A DNA stretch of 13,303 nucleotides, taken from WYZ-LMO8 sp964586135 (GTDB taxonomy: Archaea; Thermoproteota; Methanomethylicia; Nezhaarchaeales; WYZ-LMO8). Both the position numbers and the translations under genes were made by a program. The notes under the pieces were generated by a model. The model searched no databases and was not told where the DNA came from. It saw only the letters and a program-made list of their open reading frames with translations. How positions within the stretch are numbered: the first letter of the stretch is position 1; every line of letters begins with the position of its first letter. This document shows, piece after piece, positions 12,792 to 13,303 of this stretch. Where the stretch lies: positions 1-13,303 of the forward strand of contig CAZPGS010000020.1 in the NCBI GenBank assembly GCA_964586135.1, given 5' to 3'.

Positions 12792-13303
12792 TCATATCAA
12801 AGAGAGCCACCTGCTCCCTCCTCCCTGGAGGGTCCCCACGACGTTTATCTTCTCGCCGCACTTAGGGCAAGAGTTGTCGGCCGTGAGCCTCCACTTCAGT
12901 ATGTCGAAGGAGAACCGCTCTATCAAGACCTCCTTGCACTTGGGGCAGTACGTGTGCTCGAGTCTGTGCCCAGGGACGTTGCCCACGTAGACGTACCTAA
13001 GCCCGACGTCCATGGCCACTTGGGCGGCCTTCTCCAACGTCGATACAGGCGTTGAGGACACCTCGTAGAACTGGTAGTCCGGGTGAAACCTCAGCACGTG
13101 GAATGGCGTGTCCCTCCCCAGTATCTCGACGATCCTAGACGCCAGCCCCCTGAGCTTCTCGAGGTCATCGCCGTACTTCGGGACCACGAGGTTCGTGATC
13201 TCGACGAATATCCCGCACCTCTTCATCTCCTTCAGCGTCTCGAATATGGGCTCGGGGTCTGGGACGGACATGAGCTCTCTGTAGAACTTGGGGTCTCCGG
13301 AGC
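12792..13303 (-). CDS. AmmeMemoRadiSam-type radical SAM enzyme, C-terminal part
   Basis: The frame is open to the right edge (first full codon at 13301), so this is the C-terminal 170 residues of a longer gene. Seen: KFYRELMSVPDPEPIFETLK, KRCGIFVEITNLVVPKYGDD, RDTPFHVLRFHPDYQFYEV, AMDVGLRYVYVGNVPGH, and two zinc-ribbon-like pairs YCPKCKEVLIER and SCPKCGEKINVVG. These match the end of the pyruvate-formate-lyase-activating-enzyme-like protein of the AmmeMemoRadiSam system, which occurs with AMMECR1 and Memo proteins. Its reaction is not established. The CxxxCxxC SAM-cluster motif lies outside the window. An internal ATG at 13271 is not the start, because homology continues upstream of it. Confidence 0.9.
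   Translation of the reverse strand, partial: SGDPKFYRELMSVPDPEPIFETLKEMKRCGIFVEITNLVVPKYGDDLEKLRGLASRIVEILGRDTPFHVLRFHPDYQFYEVSSTPVSTLEKAAQVAMDVGLRYVYVGNVPGHRLEHTYCPKCKEVLIERFSFDILKWRLTADNSCPKCGEKINVVGTLQGGGSRWLSLI

Noticed and set aside
1..13303. CRISPR arrays, insertion sequences, integrase or attachment sites
   Set aside because: No regularly spaced repeats, transposase-like proteins, terminal inverted repeats or tRNA-linked direct repeats were seen.

Overview
The window is a gene-dense stretch (mostly overlapping or near-abutting genes, with short gaps) from what looks like a thermophilic archaeon, most likely of the crenarchaeal/TACK side. Reasons: archaeal-only families (a Trm5-type tRNA methyltransferase, DUF211, a THUMP-SPOUT protein, FwdB/FwdD/FwdF, HdrABC), TATA-box promoters, purine-rich sense strands with dominant AGG/AGA arginine and ATA isoleucine codons, and frequent TTG/GTG starts. 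I cannot name the genus from the sequence alone.

Left part (1-1956): the C-terminal tail of a radical-SAM-like protein overlaps a tRNA methyltransferase of the Trm5/Taw2 family on the plus strand. These converge on a minus-strand pair: a VIT1/CCC1-type membrane transporter followed by a DUF211 protein. A 334-base gap (1957-2290) holds the transporter promoter, several strong inverted repeats and TATA-like sites; it may be a structured leader or a small RNA gene in front of the next gene.

Middle-left (2291-4378): a full-length (R)-citramalate synthase (isoleucine precursor synthesis), then a small winged-helix regulator behind a palindromic TATA box.

Central island (4460-11542): a redox gene cluster. 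In order it encodes an FeS-domain ferredoxin, the tungsten/molybdenum-pterin subunit FwdB, HdrA fused to MvhD, an eight-cluster polyferredoxin FwdF, then FwdD on the opposite strand, then HdrC and HdrB. Together they would encode a soluble complex joining a CO2-reducing pterin enzyme (FwdB+FwdD) through a polyferredoxin to a flavin-based electron-bifurcating heterodisulfide reductase (HdrABC-MvhD). No fwdA, fwdC, fwdG, mvhA, mvhG or formate dehydrogenase gene lies in the window. FwdB departs from the family consensus I recall next to its metal-binding cysteine. This is the most interesting part: either a split Fwd-Hdr supercomplex, or a related enzyme with another substrate or electron donor.

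Right part (11539-13303, minus strand): a THUMP plus SPOUT-like predicted RNA methyltransferase, a 176-base gap with an operator-like palindrome and a weak C/D-box RNA candidate, and the C-terminal part of an AmmeMemoRadiSam-type radical SAM enzyme that runs off the right edge.
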